Assembly: GCF_001866055.1 (NCBI RefSeq)
Contig: NZ_MLQS01000019.1
Span: 1-64,000, forward strand
Length of the DNA: 64,000 nucleotides
Direction: 5' to 3'
DNA from: Anaerobacillus alkalidiazotrophicus
GTDB lineage: Bacteria; Bacillota; Bacilli; Bacillales_H; Anaerobacillaceae
Part shown: piece by piece, positions 43,514 to 50,694 of the stretch
How the letters are laid out: every line of letters begins with the position of its first letter
Numbering within the stretch: the first letter of the stretch is position 1
Notes under the pieces: model-generated
Told to the model about the DNA's origin: nothing
What the model saw: the letters and a program-made list of their open reading frames with translations, nothing else
The model's database searches: none
Translations under genes and position numbers: made by a program

Positions 43514-43672
43514 TAGTATCAATATTTATAAATTTCTAACTTGGAAACTGTCTAGCTCCAGGTGCCATCGGCTCGATCACTTCAGACCTTCTCTTTCGGT
43601 CAAAAACCCGACCGCTACGAGCCGGTCTTCCAGTGTTTGTCGCCGATAGGTGGGCGCCTTGCGCTTTTCTTG
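43514..43672 (+). repeat. Repeat family A, medium copy
   Basis: Begins TATTTATAAATTTCTAACTTG and GAAACTGTCTAGCTCCAGG, ends GGCGCCTTGCGCTTTTCT. The centre has CTCTTTCGGTC and CGACCGCTACGAGCCGGTC sequences that differ from the copy at 37820. Confidence 0.75.
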
Positions 43673-43728
43673 GGTAAAAATTATTCATACGATTTTGGAA
43701 ATAATAAAAACCTAAAGGAGGGTTTGAA

Positions 43729-43899
43729 ATGAGTAAACTAAATAATGAAGCGGCACCAAATAACAATATGACACCTGGAGATATAAAAGCTTCAAAATAT
43801 GTCCCGAAAGAAGACCATGAGTTTTCTGAAGAGCTTTCCGATGGTGGGGAGCGTGATGAAATAATAAAAAAACAGACGAAGGGTGTAAGACTTATTTAG
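43729..43899 (+). CDS. Small acidic protein, possibly YfhD-like
   Basis: 56 residues, MSKLNNEAAPNNNMTPGD... with DHEFSEELSDGGERDE near the middle. The EFSEELSDG stretch recalls small YfhD-type proteins of spore formers, but the match is short. AAGGAGGG gives a strong ribosome site and a terminator follows 12 bases after the stop, so it is a one-gene unit. Confidence 0.6.
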   Translation: MSKLNNEAAPNNNMTPGDIKASKYVPKEDHEFSEELSDGGERDEIIKKQTKGVRLI

Positions 43900-43910
43900 T
43901 TGTAAATAAG

Positions 43911-43950
43911 GGAGTAAGGACGAAAAATCAGAGATCCTTACTCCTTTTTT
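43911..43950 (+). terminator. Rho-independent terminator
   Basis: GGAGTAAGGA and TCCTTACTCC form a perfect 10-bp stem followed by TTTTTT. Confidence 0.85.
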
Positions 43951-44011
43951 CTTCTCACTCTTAATTGTGTAGTCAGTGTACATAAGAATTCAATAAGAAT
44001 ACCAAATATAA

Positions 44012-44132
44012 TTGACATTTTATAGTAGTGGTGTTAACTTAAGCGAAGTTAACTTATTGTATAAACGACACCTTATCGGACTATTTCATCCTAGCCTAAA
44101 ATGGAATGGAATGTAAGGTTAGGTTTTCTTTT
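44012..44132 (+). other. Promoter, palindrome and terminator of a possible short transcript
   Basis: TTGACA (44012-44017) with a -10-like TAACTT 17 bases on is overlapped by GTTAACTT-AAGCG-AAGTTAAC (44033-44053), a perfect operator-like palindrome. About 40 bases later CCTAGCCT pairs with AGGTTAGG around 15 bases and is followed by TTTTCTTTTT (about 44092-44132). No open frame lies between, so the unit would make a short RNA of about 85-90 bases or be the leader of the oxidoreductase gene at 44323. Confidence 0.4.
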
Positions 44133-44210
44133 TGCAGAAAAAATTTATTATAAGGAACTGTGATAATTTTTTGCAATTGTACTATAAAGAAAATCTTTAT
44201 TTAATATTTA

Positions 44211-44275
44211 TGCTTAACTACCTAAAAGGAGCTACATTTAGTATCAAGACTACCGAAAATAAGCAATTATGAAAT
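44211..44275 (+). repeat. MITE-like element, internally shortened copy
   Basis: ACTACCTAAAAGGAGCTACA, ATTTAGTATCAAGACTACCG and the end AATTATGAAAT match the 103-bp element at 11787, with the central stem missing. Confidence 0.5.
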
Positions 44276-44322
44276 TTATTAACTAATATATATTTAATAG
44301 ATTTAAAGAAAGAGTGACGAAA

Positions 44323-45168
44323 ATGGAAAAAACGATTGTGTTGATAACCGGAACAAACAGTGGGTTTGGTTATTTAGCTACGCTGCATTTAGCTAAACAG
44401 GGTTACTTTGTTGTTGCTACAATGCGAGACTTAAATAAAAAACATTTATTAATAGAAGAAGCCAAGAAAAACAATATATTAAACAATATAGATGTTTTAC
44501 AATTAGACGTTACCAAAGATCAAGAAATTAATGAAATAAAAAACTATGTTCAACAAAGATATCATAAAATTGATATTTTAATTAATAACGCAGGTTACTG
44601 CTGTGGGGGGATGACTGAACTTCTCTCCATTAACGATTGGAAATATCAATTAGAGACAAACGTCTTAGGCGTTGTCTCTGTTACAAAAGCTTTTTTACCT
44701 ATGATGAGAGAAAGGAGGAAAGGAAAAATCATAAATATTGGCAGCATTAGCGGTCGTTTTGGTTTCCCTGGTTTGGGGGCTTATGCGACATCGAAATTTG
44801 CCTTAAGTGGTTTTAGTGAATCACTTCGATTGGAATTATTACCTTTTAATATATATGTTAGTATCATTGAAGCTGGTTCTTTTCAAACGGATATTTGGAA
44901 GAAAAGTTTAAGTGAAGTTCAACTTCCAGAGCAACAAGATTATCATGGTTTTATGAAATTAATTTTTAATGAAGCTAATAAAACAGCTAAAAAAGCCGCA
45001 GACCCAAACAAAGTTGTTTTATTAATTGAAAAAATATCTAAAGCAAGAAATCCAAAGCTACGTTATCAAGTAGGGAGCGGAGTAAAGTCAATGATATTTT
45101 GGAAGAATATATTACCTTGGTCACTACTTGAAAAAATAATATTAGTGAAATTAAACAAGCATAAGTAG
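44323..45168 (+). CDS. SDR family oxidoreductase
   Basis: 281 residues of the classical short-chain dehydrogenase type: cofactor motif TGTNSGFG (about 8-15), NNAG near residue 89, catalytic Ser in GSISG and YATSK (Tyr-X3-Lys, about 153-157). The preference for Asn/Arg after the second strand suggests NADP. The C-terminal extension ends WSLLEKIILVKL. The ATG at 44323 follows AAAGAG. The substrate is unknown. Confidence 0.82.
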   Translation: MEKTIVLITGTNSGFGYLATLHLAKQGYFVVATMRDLNKKHLLIEEAKKNNILNNIDVLQLDVTKDQEINEIKNYVQQRYHKIDILINNAGYCCGGMTELLSINDWKYQLETNVLGVVSVTKAFLPMMRERRKGKIINIGSISGRFGFPGLGAYATSKFALSGFSESLRLELLPFNIYVSIIEAGSFQTDIWKKSLSEVQLPEQQDYHGFMKLIFNEANKTAKKAADPNKVVLLIEKISKARNPKLRYQVGSGVKSMIFWKNILPWSLLEKIILVKLNKHK

Positions 45169-45307
45169 ATGAGATACTTTAACAATTTTCATAAATAATA
45201 GGCTAAATTAGCCTTGGAGTATATCGGTTTGTAGGAAATCTCAAGAACTTGTTAATACTGGCTGCCTATATAAAATAAGCAGCCGTTATCGTTAAATTAT
45301 TTTAAAT

Positions 45308-45619
45308 TTAATGTTTAATTCCTTCTTTAATATAGTCGAAAACATCGTCAAGGTTGTTATAACCTGTGGAGTCTCCTTCATCACACTCGATTACCCATTT
45401 AGAGTCAATTGGTGCTAATTTACCTTCATGATTTTTTTTAAATGGTTGGTGAATCATGTAAACATCACCGTTCTTACGTATTGTAAAGCCAAAATAGTAT
45501 CGATCATCTTCGCCTTCTTCTTCAAATACTCCAATATCTTCTAGTTCATACTGGTCAATCATGCTTGGTAATGATTCAGTCATTTCACGAATGATAGCTT
45601 CTCTTGATATAAAATCCAT
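45308..45619 (-). CDS. DUF5634-like hypothetical protein
   Basis: 103 residues starting MDFISREAIIREM; the ATG at 45619 is preferred because AGGGG is then eight bases upstream. Acidic and soluble, with FEEEGEDDRYYFGFTIRKNG in the middle. It resembles small Bacillus proteins of the DUF5634 family of unknown function, by memory of the motif only. A GGCTGC/GCAGCC hairpin at 45260-45284 lies downstream and may end its transcript. Confidence 0.55.
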   Translation of the reverse strand: MDFISREAIIREMTESLPSMIDQYELEDIGVFEEEGEDDRYYFGFTIRKNGDVYMIHQPFKKNHEGKLAPIDSKWVIECDEGDSTGYNNLDDVFDYIKEGIKH

Positions 45620-45788
45620 TTTCATACCCCTTTATTAGTTTCTTTTACACTTTTAATATGCTTTAACTAGGTAATATTTATTTAATTTATTAAATACAAC
45701 AAACTATATCTAGTTTGTACGATTAATGCGCCTAGATACAGTTTTCAAAATACATTTTAGAACACTCATTAAAATACTTGTATATGAA

Positions 45789-45817
45789 CGATAATTTTTC
45801 ATTTTTGAGTCATAATA
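45789..45817 (+). promoter_or_regulatory. SigG/SigF-like forespore promoter
   Basis: CGATA and CATAATA are 17 bases apart, close to the SigG consensus GnATR and CATwwTA. It precedes the ybxH-csgA genes, and csgA is a known SigG-dependent gene in Bacillus subtilis. Confidence 0.6.
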
Positions 45818-45854
45818 ATTATATTGTTGAATGATAGTAAAGGAGTTGTATGGA

Positions 45855-46046
45855 TTGGGAGCGATCGATCGAAATGGTTATCGATTTGAACCAGAATACA
45901 GTGTGATCAGTCAGGTTGGAGCAGTACATGTCTATAAAAGTGGTACGTATGTTGAAGAAATAAAATTTCAATTTCAAGGAGAGTTTCCTGAAACAGAACA
46001 AATAGAAAAGATTGTTGATACATATTGTAATCAACACAATATATAA
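45855..46046 (+). CDS. ybxH: YbxH-like small protein (DUF5370)
   Basis: 63 residues from a TTG at 45855, with AAGGAG nine bases upstream, giving MGAIDRNGYRFEPEYSVISQ as the start, like Bacillus subtilis YbxH. The earlier ATG at 45831 precedes the ribosome site. A small alpha/beta domain is expected; its function is unknown. It lies 18 bases before csgA, the same order as in Bacillus subtilis, and shares its forespore promoter. Confidence 0.7.
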   Translation: MGAIDRNGYRFEPEYSVISQVGAVHVYKSGTYVEEIKFQFQGEFPETEQIEKIVDTYCNQHNI

Positions 46047-46064
46047 TAATTGGAGGTAGTACAG

Positions 46065-46316
46065 ATGGATGTAACATTAGGATATTTACGTGAGTCTTTA
46101 TCTAATTACACAGAAAAATATGAAAGTTGCCAACAAATTTATGCTAAGTTAAAAGAAAATCAGTATAAAGACGAAGGTGAATTTGTTAATGATCTAAATG
46201 AGGCTGAGATGGCAGTATTAGATTTAGTGTTAAAAAATGAAATAAATTATGCAAAAAAAGAGCAAGATGATAAAAGAGCTCACGAACTTAGCGAAGTGTA
46301 TGAATTACTATTTTAG
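46065..46316 (+). CDS. csgA: SigG-dependent sporulation protein CsgA
   Basis: 83 residues starting MDVTLGYLRESLSNYTEKY and ending RAHELSEVYELLF, very close to Bacillus subtilis CsgA, a forespore protein found in acid-soluble spore extracts. TTGGAGG gives the ribosome site before the ATG at 46065. It is helical and acidic. The gene is the second of a two-gene unit under a SigG-like promoter. Confidence 0.8.
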   Translation: MDVTLGYLRESLSNYTEKYESCQQIYAKLKENQYKDEGEFVNDLNEAEMAVLDLVLKNEINYAKKEQDDKRAHELSEVYELLF

Positions 46317-46431
46317 AAAATGGAATTTTGATTTAAAATAGATGTTGAAAAGGAGACGGTGTCATAAGTGCACTGTCTTTACTATTTTAATTAGTAAGTT
46401 TCTATGTGAATAAGAATGAGGTAAATATATT

Positions 46432-47205
46432 ATGGAAGACCTTATAATGTCTACATTAACAAAACTAGAAGAGGTACATCGTATTAAAGTTATCTTTGCC
46501 TGTGAAGCAGGTAGTAGAGCAGCTGGCTTACATACGTCACTGAGTGACTTTGATGTTCGGTTTATATACATAAAGCCAATTGATTGGTATTTATCAATTG
46601 ATTCCAAAAATGATGTGTTATCATTTCCTATAAATAATAAGTTAGATATACATGGTTGGGATTTACGTAAGGCACTTTATCTAATGAAGAAATCAAATCC
46701 AACATTGTTAGAATGGCTTTCATCATCCGTTGTATATTTGGAAGATCCTATGATTGTGGCAGAACTAAGAAGAATTATACCGTGGATGTATTCTAGAAAA
46801 ACATGTTTTTTCCACTATTTGAATATGACTAAGAGGAATTAGGTATGTAAACGTAAAGGTAATGAGGAAATAAAACACTATATTAACGTGATTAGACCAT
46901 TACTTGCAAGCCTTTGGTTAGAAAAAAATAACTCATTCCCACCTATTGAAGTCAATGAGTTAATAAATGGAATTGATTTATATCAACCAATAAATAAAGA
47001 AATCGAACAACTCATTAAAAGGAAGAAAGGAGATGAAAGCGAGGGTAGTATTCATTTTGATATTGTTAATTTGTACATTGAAAGCGAGTTAGAGAGATTA
47101 TCAAATCAAGCTTTTCCAAATGATCAAGGACTAAATCAATCTACTTTTCAATTAGATGAAATATTTAGGTTAGCATTGATAAGATCGTGGGATATAAAAA
47201 TATAA
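46432..47205 (+). pseudogene. YcgL-like predicted nucleotidyltransferase, interrupted by TAG
   Basis: From the ATG at 46432 the frame encodes the nucleotidyltransferase fold with GSRAAGLHTSLSDFDVRFIY (about 28-47; the catalytic Asp pair is in SDFD). It stops at TAG 46840-46842, and the same frame continues uninterrupted to 47205 with INVIRPLLASLWLE and LIKRKKGDE. Relatives such as YcgL have about 250-260 residues covering both parts, so one nonsense codon has broken the gene. The N-terminal part could still be made. Confidence 0.75.
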
Positions 47206-47281
47206 AACATTCCTGCTTATCAACACGGTTTTAAAGACCTTTTAGTCTTGGGAAAGGACGACCAGAGAGGAAGTATTATAT

Positions 47282-47923
47282 ATGATAAAGTACATTATTT
47301 TTGATTTTGACGGTACATTAGTAGACTCCAAGGATATAGCTATTTCAGTTATAAACCAATTAGCGGTTAAATATAACTATGAAAAGTTAACTCAAGAAAA
47401 AATTGAGAAATTAAGAAAAGTTTCAATTAAAGAACGGTGCAAAGCCCTTGGATTTCCTTTATATAAAATTCCATTTGCCGTTATTGATTTTTTAACTCTT
47501 TATAAAAAATTCACACATCAACTTATTCTTTTTCCAGGAATAAAAGATATGCTTGAAAAGTTAGTAGGCAGCGGATATAGATTAGCGGTTATTTCTTCTA
47601 ATACTGAAGAAACGATTAGAGAGTTTTTTAAAAATAGAGGTATCTATTCAATCGATGAGGTTTATTGTTCAAATAATGTTTTTGGAAAAGCTCAGGTTAT
47701 AAAAAGATTTTTGAAAAAGCATAAATTACATCCATCAGAAGTTCTTTATATTGGGGATGAATTACGAGATATCGTCGCTTGTCGACAAGTATCAATCAAA
47801 ATCATTTGGGTAAACTGGGGTTTTGATTCTATTGAAGTGGTAGATATAGTGAGTCCAGATTATGTTGCTTCTACTCCAAATGATATTATTACAAGCGTAT
47901 CATTCATTAATCATCCTCTATAA
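47282..47923 (+). CDS. HAD family hydrolase, phosphoglycolate phosphatase-like
   Basis: 213 residues. Motif I is IIFDFDGTLVDS (nucleophile Asp about residue 8), motif II is AVISSN, and motifs III/IV are GKAQ and YIGDELRDI. The helical cap (about 15-85) places it with small-molecule phosphatases. GAGAGGAAG precedes the ATG. The physiological substrate is unknown. Confidence 0.82.
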   Translation: MIKYIIFDFDGTLVDSKDIAISVINQLAVKYNYEKLTQEKIEKLRKVSIKERCKALGFPLYKIPFAVIDFLTLYKKFTHQLILFPGIKDMLEKLVGSGYRLAVISSNTEETIREFFKNRGIYSIDEVYCSNNVFGKAQVIKRFLKKHKLHPSEVLYIGDELRDIVACRQVSIKIIWVNWGFDSIEVVDIVSPDYVASTPNDIITSVSFINHPL

Positions 47924-47935
47924 GTAAAGTTATTT

Positions 47936-48148
47936 TTAAATACTCATTAGCTGTATTATGAAGTAAGATAGGATAACATAAGTTTTTGAAGTGTAATTTT
48001 TTAATTTATCGTATAAATTTAATAAATCATCTAGTTCTTGACTACATTTTATAGTTTGTTTTGATGAAATCCCATAGTTTAATGATATTTGAAGCATTTC
48101 ACGACGTTTTTCTTCAATTTTTTCTATTAAGCTCAAAGTATTTAACAT
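47936..48148 (-). CDS. Spo0E-like aspartyl-phosphate phosphatase
   Basis: 70 residues starting MLNTLSLIEKIEEKR, with AAGGGAG before it. The SQELDDLLNLY motif is the signature of the Spo0E family, which removes phosphate from Spo0A and delays sporulation. Two antiparallel helices are expected. The hydrophobic C-terminal end is longer than usual. Confidence 0.8.
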   Translation of the reverse strand: MLNTLSLIEKIEEKRREMLQISLNYGISSKQTIKCSQELDDLLNLYDKLKNYTSKTYVILSYFIIQLMSI

Positions 48149-48256
48149 ATGTGTCACTCCCTTTAAAACAGATAGTATTATTATCCTATATATTTGATAG
48201 TGAATTAATGGGTAGTTTTGTCTAAAGTGTGAACAAATAGTGAAGATAGTTCATAA

Positions 48257-48454
48257 GTTTCAGTACTAGAGATCCTCACCCTACCAAAAGACTATAGATA
48301 CACGTTAGGTGAATTGAAAAGCGGGACTAATTTCATCGTTCGTTATTCTCGTCACTGTTACGATGGGCCTTTCGAAAATAGATTTAGATTTGAACGGCTA
48401 GGTTTTGGTAGTTATAAAGGTACAATAATCAAAGAACTGCTAGTACAGAAATAA
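48257..48454 (+). pseudogene. Fragment of an unrecognised gene
   Basis: A 65-residue open frame between two stops, with a protein-like sequence (GTNFIVRYSRHCYDGPFENR and ERLGFGSYKGTIIKELLVQK) but no start codon or ribosome site. It is probably the C-terminal end of a lost gene. No family is recognised. A repeat B fragment follows. Confidence 0.4.
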
Positions 48455-48479
48455 TGTTTGGGCTAGTAGGTTACGATAA

Positions 48480-48575
48480 TTGTATCCCACCCTTAAAGGC
48501 AGTAAGCCCCTCACCTCAAAACTTAAGAAAAAAGTAAAGGTTAGGGGAGAGATGAAAAAAACTAACTGATTTAAG
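48480..48575 (+). repeat. Repeat family B, partial copy (module 1)
   Basis: GTATCCCACCCTTAAAGGCAG, CCCCTCACCTCAAAACTTAAG and GGTTAGGGGAGAGATG match the first stem of the 220-base element, with several changes. Modules 2 and 3 are nearly gone. Confidence 0.55.
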
Positions 48576-48685
48576 TTTAGTAAAAAAACATGATTTTATC
48601 TTAGGAATCATCAATTAGAAAATGCATGAATTTACAAAAGGGGGTAGGGGAGAATAGCTGACTAATAAAGCCAGCTATTTAATCG

Positions 48686-49093
48686 TTATTGTTGTTGCAT
48701 ATTGCTCATTTGGTATTGTGGTTGACTAGCCATTTGATGTTGCATCTGATTAATCATAGAAGGTTGAGCTGGTTGGTGTATTGGTTGATATGAGTGTATC
48801 ATGCTCGTTTGTTGATGCCCAATTTGACTTTCTATTTGATTACATGTTTGGATAATTTGTTGACACTGTCTTAGAGCTTGGTCATGCCCTTGTAAAGACT
48901 GTTGAATATATTGAACTGCTTGTCTTTCGCGTTGAAGTAATTGCTCTAACATTTGGATGTTCTGTTGTTCTTGCTGCATCATTTGTTTGTACTGTTGAGT
49001 ACCTTGTTGAGTTTGGTGCATTAATTGTTGAGCTTGCTGACGACATTCATTAATTTGTTGGATCGAAGTACCTTGTGGCATCATAGTGTTCAT
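48686..49093 (-). CDS. Glutamine-rich coiled-coil protein
   Basis: 135 residues starting MNTMMPQGTSIQQINECRQQ; GGAGGT precedes this ATG. Gln makes up about a third of the residues, with a predicted coiled coil (about 10-90) and a Gln/Pro/Met tail ending SNMQQQ. This composition resembles small spore coat or envelope proteins of Bacillus, but no family is recognised. It is bordered by repeat B fragments. Confidence 0.6.
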   Translation of the reverse strand: MNTMMPQGTSIQQINECRQQAQQLMHQTQQGTQQYKQMMQQEQQNIQMLEQLLQRERQAVQYIQQSLQGHDQALRQCQQIIQTCNQIESQIGHQQTSMIHSYQPIHQPAQPSMINQMQHQMASQPQYQMSNMQQQ

Positions 49094-49249
49094 AAGATCT
49101 AACCTCCAAATTGAATTTGTTTTTTGAAACAAGACTATTATGTGTTTTGTTTTTTTTAATATGTCTTACAAAATTTTGATATTACGTAACTATAAGTTAG
49201 GAAGTTTCTTCCATTATAAAAGGTGTTGTTTTGATGATGAAAAAGGTTT

Positions 49250-49352
49250 GGCGAAAGCTGATGATTAGTTATTCTTATGCCCGTGGTATAAGTTAAACTA
49301 ACAATCAGTGGGGGATGAAGGAAAACCCCCCACTGATTGAAGTTCAGCTTTA
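49250..49352 (+). repeat. Repeat family B, partial copy (half of module 2 plus module 3)
   Basis: GCTGATGATTAGTTATTCTTA, GCCCGTGGTATAAG and the AATCAGTGGGGG/CCCCCACTGATT stem match. Its end overlaps the stop of the DUF1292 gene. Confidence 0.7.
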
Positions 49353-49610
49353 TTGGATTTCTGTCGGCTCTGCCTCTACTGCGAGTTCATAAGCAGTTAA
49401 AATGGAGTCTCTCTCGTCTGGGTTTGTAATCCCCACTAAAAATTGTTCGTTATCTTGATCCTCAATCCTCATAAGAATTGTTTCACCATCATCCGAAAGT
49501 AAAACATAAGAGTTATCTTCCATATCGAATAACCCCTCAACATTGTAGTCCTTCATATTGCCATTTTCATCTTCAATTGTAATTTGATCTCTAATAGCAT
49601 CGATTTCCAT
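49350..49610 (-). CDS. DUF1292 family protein (YrzB-like)
   Basis: 86 residues, very acidic, with ITIEDENGNMKDYNVEGLFD and SYVLLSDDGET, the pattern of DUF1292. The family is small and cytosolic and its role is unknown. AAGGAAGG precedes the ATG. Its last codons lie in repeat B sequence, so the C-terminus may have been altered by that repeat. Confidence 0.75.
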   Translation of the reverse strand: MEIDAIRDQITIEDENGNMKDYNVEGLFDMEDNSYVLLSDDGETILMRIEDQDNEQFLVGITNPDERDSILTAYELAVEAEPTEIQ

Positions 49611-49661
49611 GATTTTATCACCTTCCTTAATAGACTCTTATTAATTTTTCCTAGCTAATGA

Positions 49662-49764
49662 ATTTCATAATTGTTTATTTTTGCTACTCTGATACTAAAT
49701 GTTGTTGAATAAAGATCGTTTCCAACAACATTTAGACTTATGTAGCACCATTTAGTTATGAATT
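49662..49764 (-). repeat. MITE-like element, full copy
   Basis: 103 bp long, the same as the copy at 11787. ATTTCATAATT opens it and AGTTATGAATT closes it. AAATGTTGTTG and CCAACAACATTTA form the inner stem. Its internal order is the reverse complement of the 11787 copy. Confidence 0.6.
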
Positions 49765-49916
49765 TTACTCAGTAAAAGTTGAATCAAGAAATTTTTACTT
49801 TTTACGATCAATCGAATAAATTCGGTATATCGGTAAAAAATAATTCATATCTCGTTATTGTAGTGGTAATACTTATAAAATCAGTGTTGTTTAACTTTAT
49901 AATCAGGAGGAGCAGT

Positions 49917-50174
49917 ATGGAACAAAACTCTTTAACTTACTTTGAAAAGTTAGAAAAGCTTTATATATTAACCGAAACTCGTCAAATATTACGTGATAAA
50001 GTTGCTGAATTAAGTGTCAGTAATGAAAACTTTGACAATATTAATGTAGATCTAACAAAAATTGAAGAAGAAATAATGTCTTATACAAATGGACATCCAC
50101 TAGAAAATTTAGACTTTTCTAATACTTCATTATTGAACCCTGCAATTATCTCTCTTTATGAAGAACCTGAATAA
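49917..50174 (+). CDS. Small hypothetical protein
   Basis: 85 residues starting MEQNSLTYFEKLEKLYILTE, with AGGAGGAG before this ATG. Acidic, helical in the first 60 residues, with no membrane segment. No family is recognised. It is a free-standing gene in a repeat-rich stretch. Confidence 0.55.
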   Translation: MEQNSLTYFEKLEKLYILTETRQILRDKVAELSVSNENFDNINVDLTKIEEEIMSYTNGHPLENLDFSNTSLLNPAIISLYEEPE

Positions 50175-50189
50175 GTAACAAGTGCAATA

Positions 50190-50213
50190 AATAATTGTAA
50201 TATTACAATTATT
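50190..50213. repeat. AT-rich palindrome
   Basis: AATAATTGTAAT and ATTACAATTATT are perfect arms with no loop. It may act as an operator or weak terminator. The span 50175-50694 has no other supported gene; it contains repeat A and two hairpins. Confidence 0.4.
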
Positions 50214-50435
50214 CAGAAGGAAATGCAGTGTATCGAGCGATCCGAGGAGAAGTTGAAGAAGGAAGTTAACGAGACGACCATGTGCCATACACCCGGTTCA
50301 TAATACATTTATTTGTCATTATGGAAAAAAACGAAAACAACTCAAATGAGATTTATGAACTGTACTTGAAAAGTTTACGAAATGTCATAGGGATAGGAAA
50401 TATCCTAAAGTAGAATTTTCAAGTTATTAACTTTT

Positions 50436-50497
50436 AAGAAAAGCGAAGGCGCTGAAGCTAGACAGTTTTCAAGTTAGAAATTTATAAATTCTGATTA
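50436..50497 (-). repeat. Repeat family A, short reversed copy
   Basis: AGAAAAGCGAAGGCGCTGAAG, CTAGACAGTTTTCAAG and TTAGAAATTTATAAATTCTG are the reversed ends of the family with the centre missing. Confidence 0.65.
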
Positions 50498-50505
50498 TGG
50501 AACAT

Positions 50506-50540
50506 AAAGGGACGAAACCACTTGGTTTCGTCCCTTTTAA
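50506..50540. terminator. Rho-independent terminator
   Basis: AAAGGGACGAAACCA and GGTTTCGTCCCTTTT form a perfect stem around a CTT loop; it may work in both directions. Confidence 0.75.
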
Positions 50541-50609
50541 ATGATAAATGCAAAGTCATGTTTTCTACTCAATTTAGTAATTTACAAAAAAGTACTTTGG
50601 CTTCTTGTT

Positions 50610-50637
50610 GAAAAACACTATGGACATAGTGTTTTTC
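50610..50637. repeat. Perfect hairpin GAAAAACACTATG
   Basis: GAAAAACACTATG and CATAGTGTTTTTC are separated by GA. It lies about 55 bases before the kinase gene and could be a terminator or an operator. Confidence 0.5.
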
Positions 50638-50694
50638 TGTGGTGCATAATAGAAAAAAGACAATAGCGTACGAACAGGAAGAGAGGAAAATGAA

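Noticed and set aside
49779..49916. Longer version of the small gene at 49917, beginning at 49779
   Set aside because: The extra 46 codons have no ribosome site at their start and overlie the edge of the MITE-like repeat, while AGGAGGAG precedes the ATG at 49917.
50223..50303. Plus frame of 26 codons
   Set aside because: AAGGA directly touches the ATG, leaving no spacing, and the peptide has no recognised pattern.
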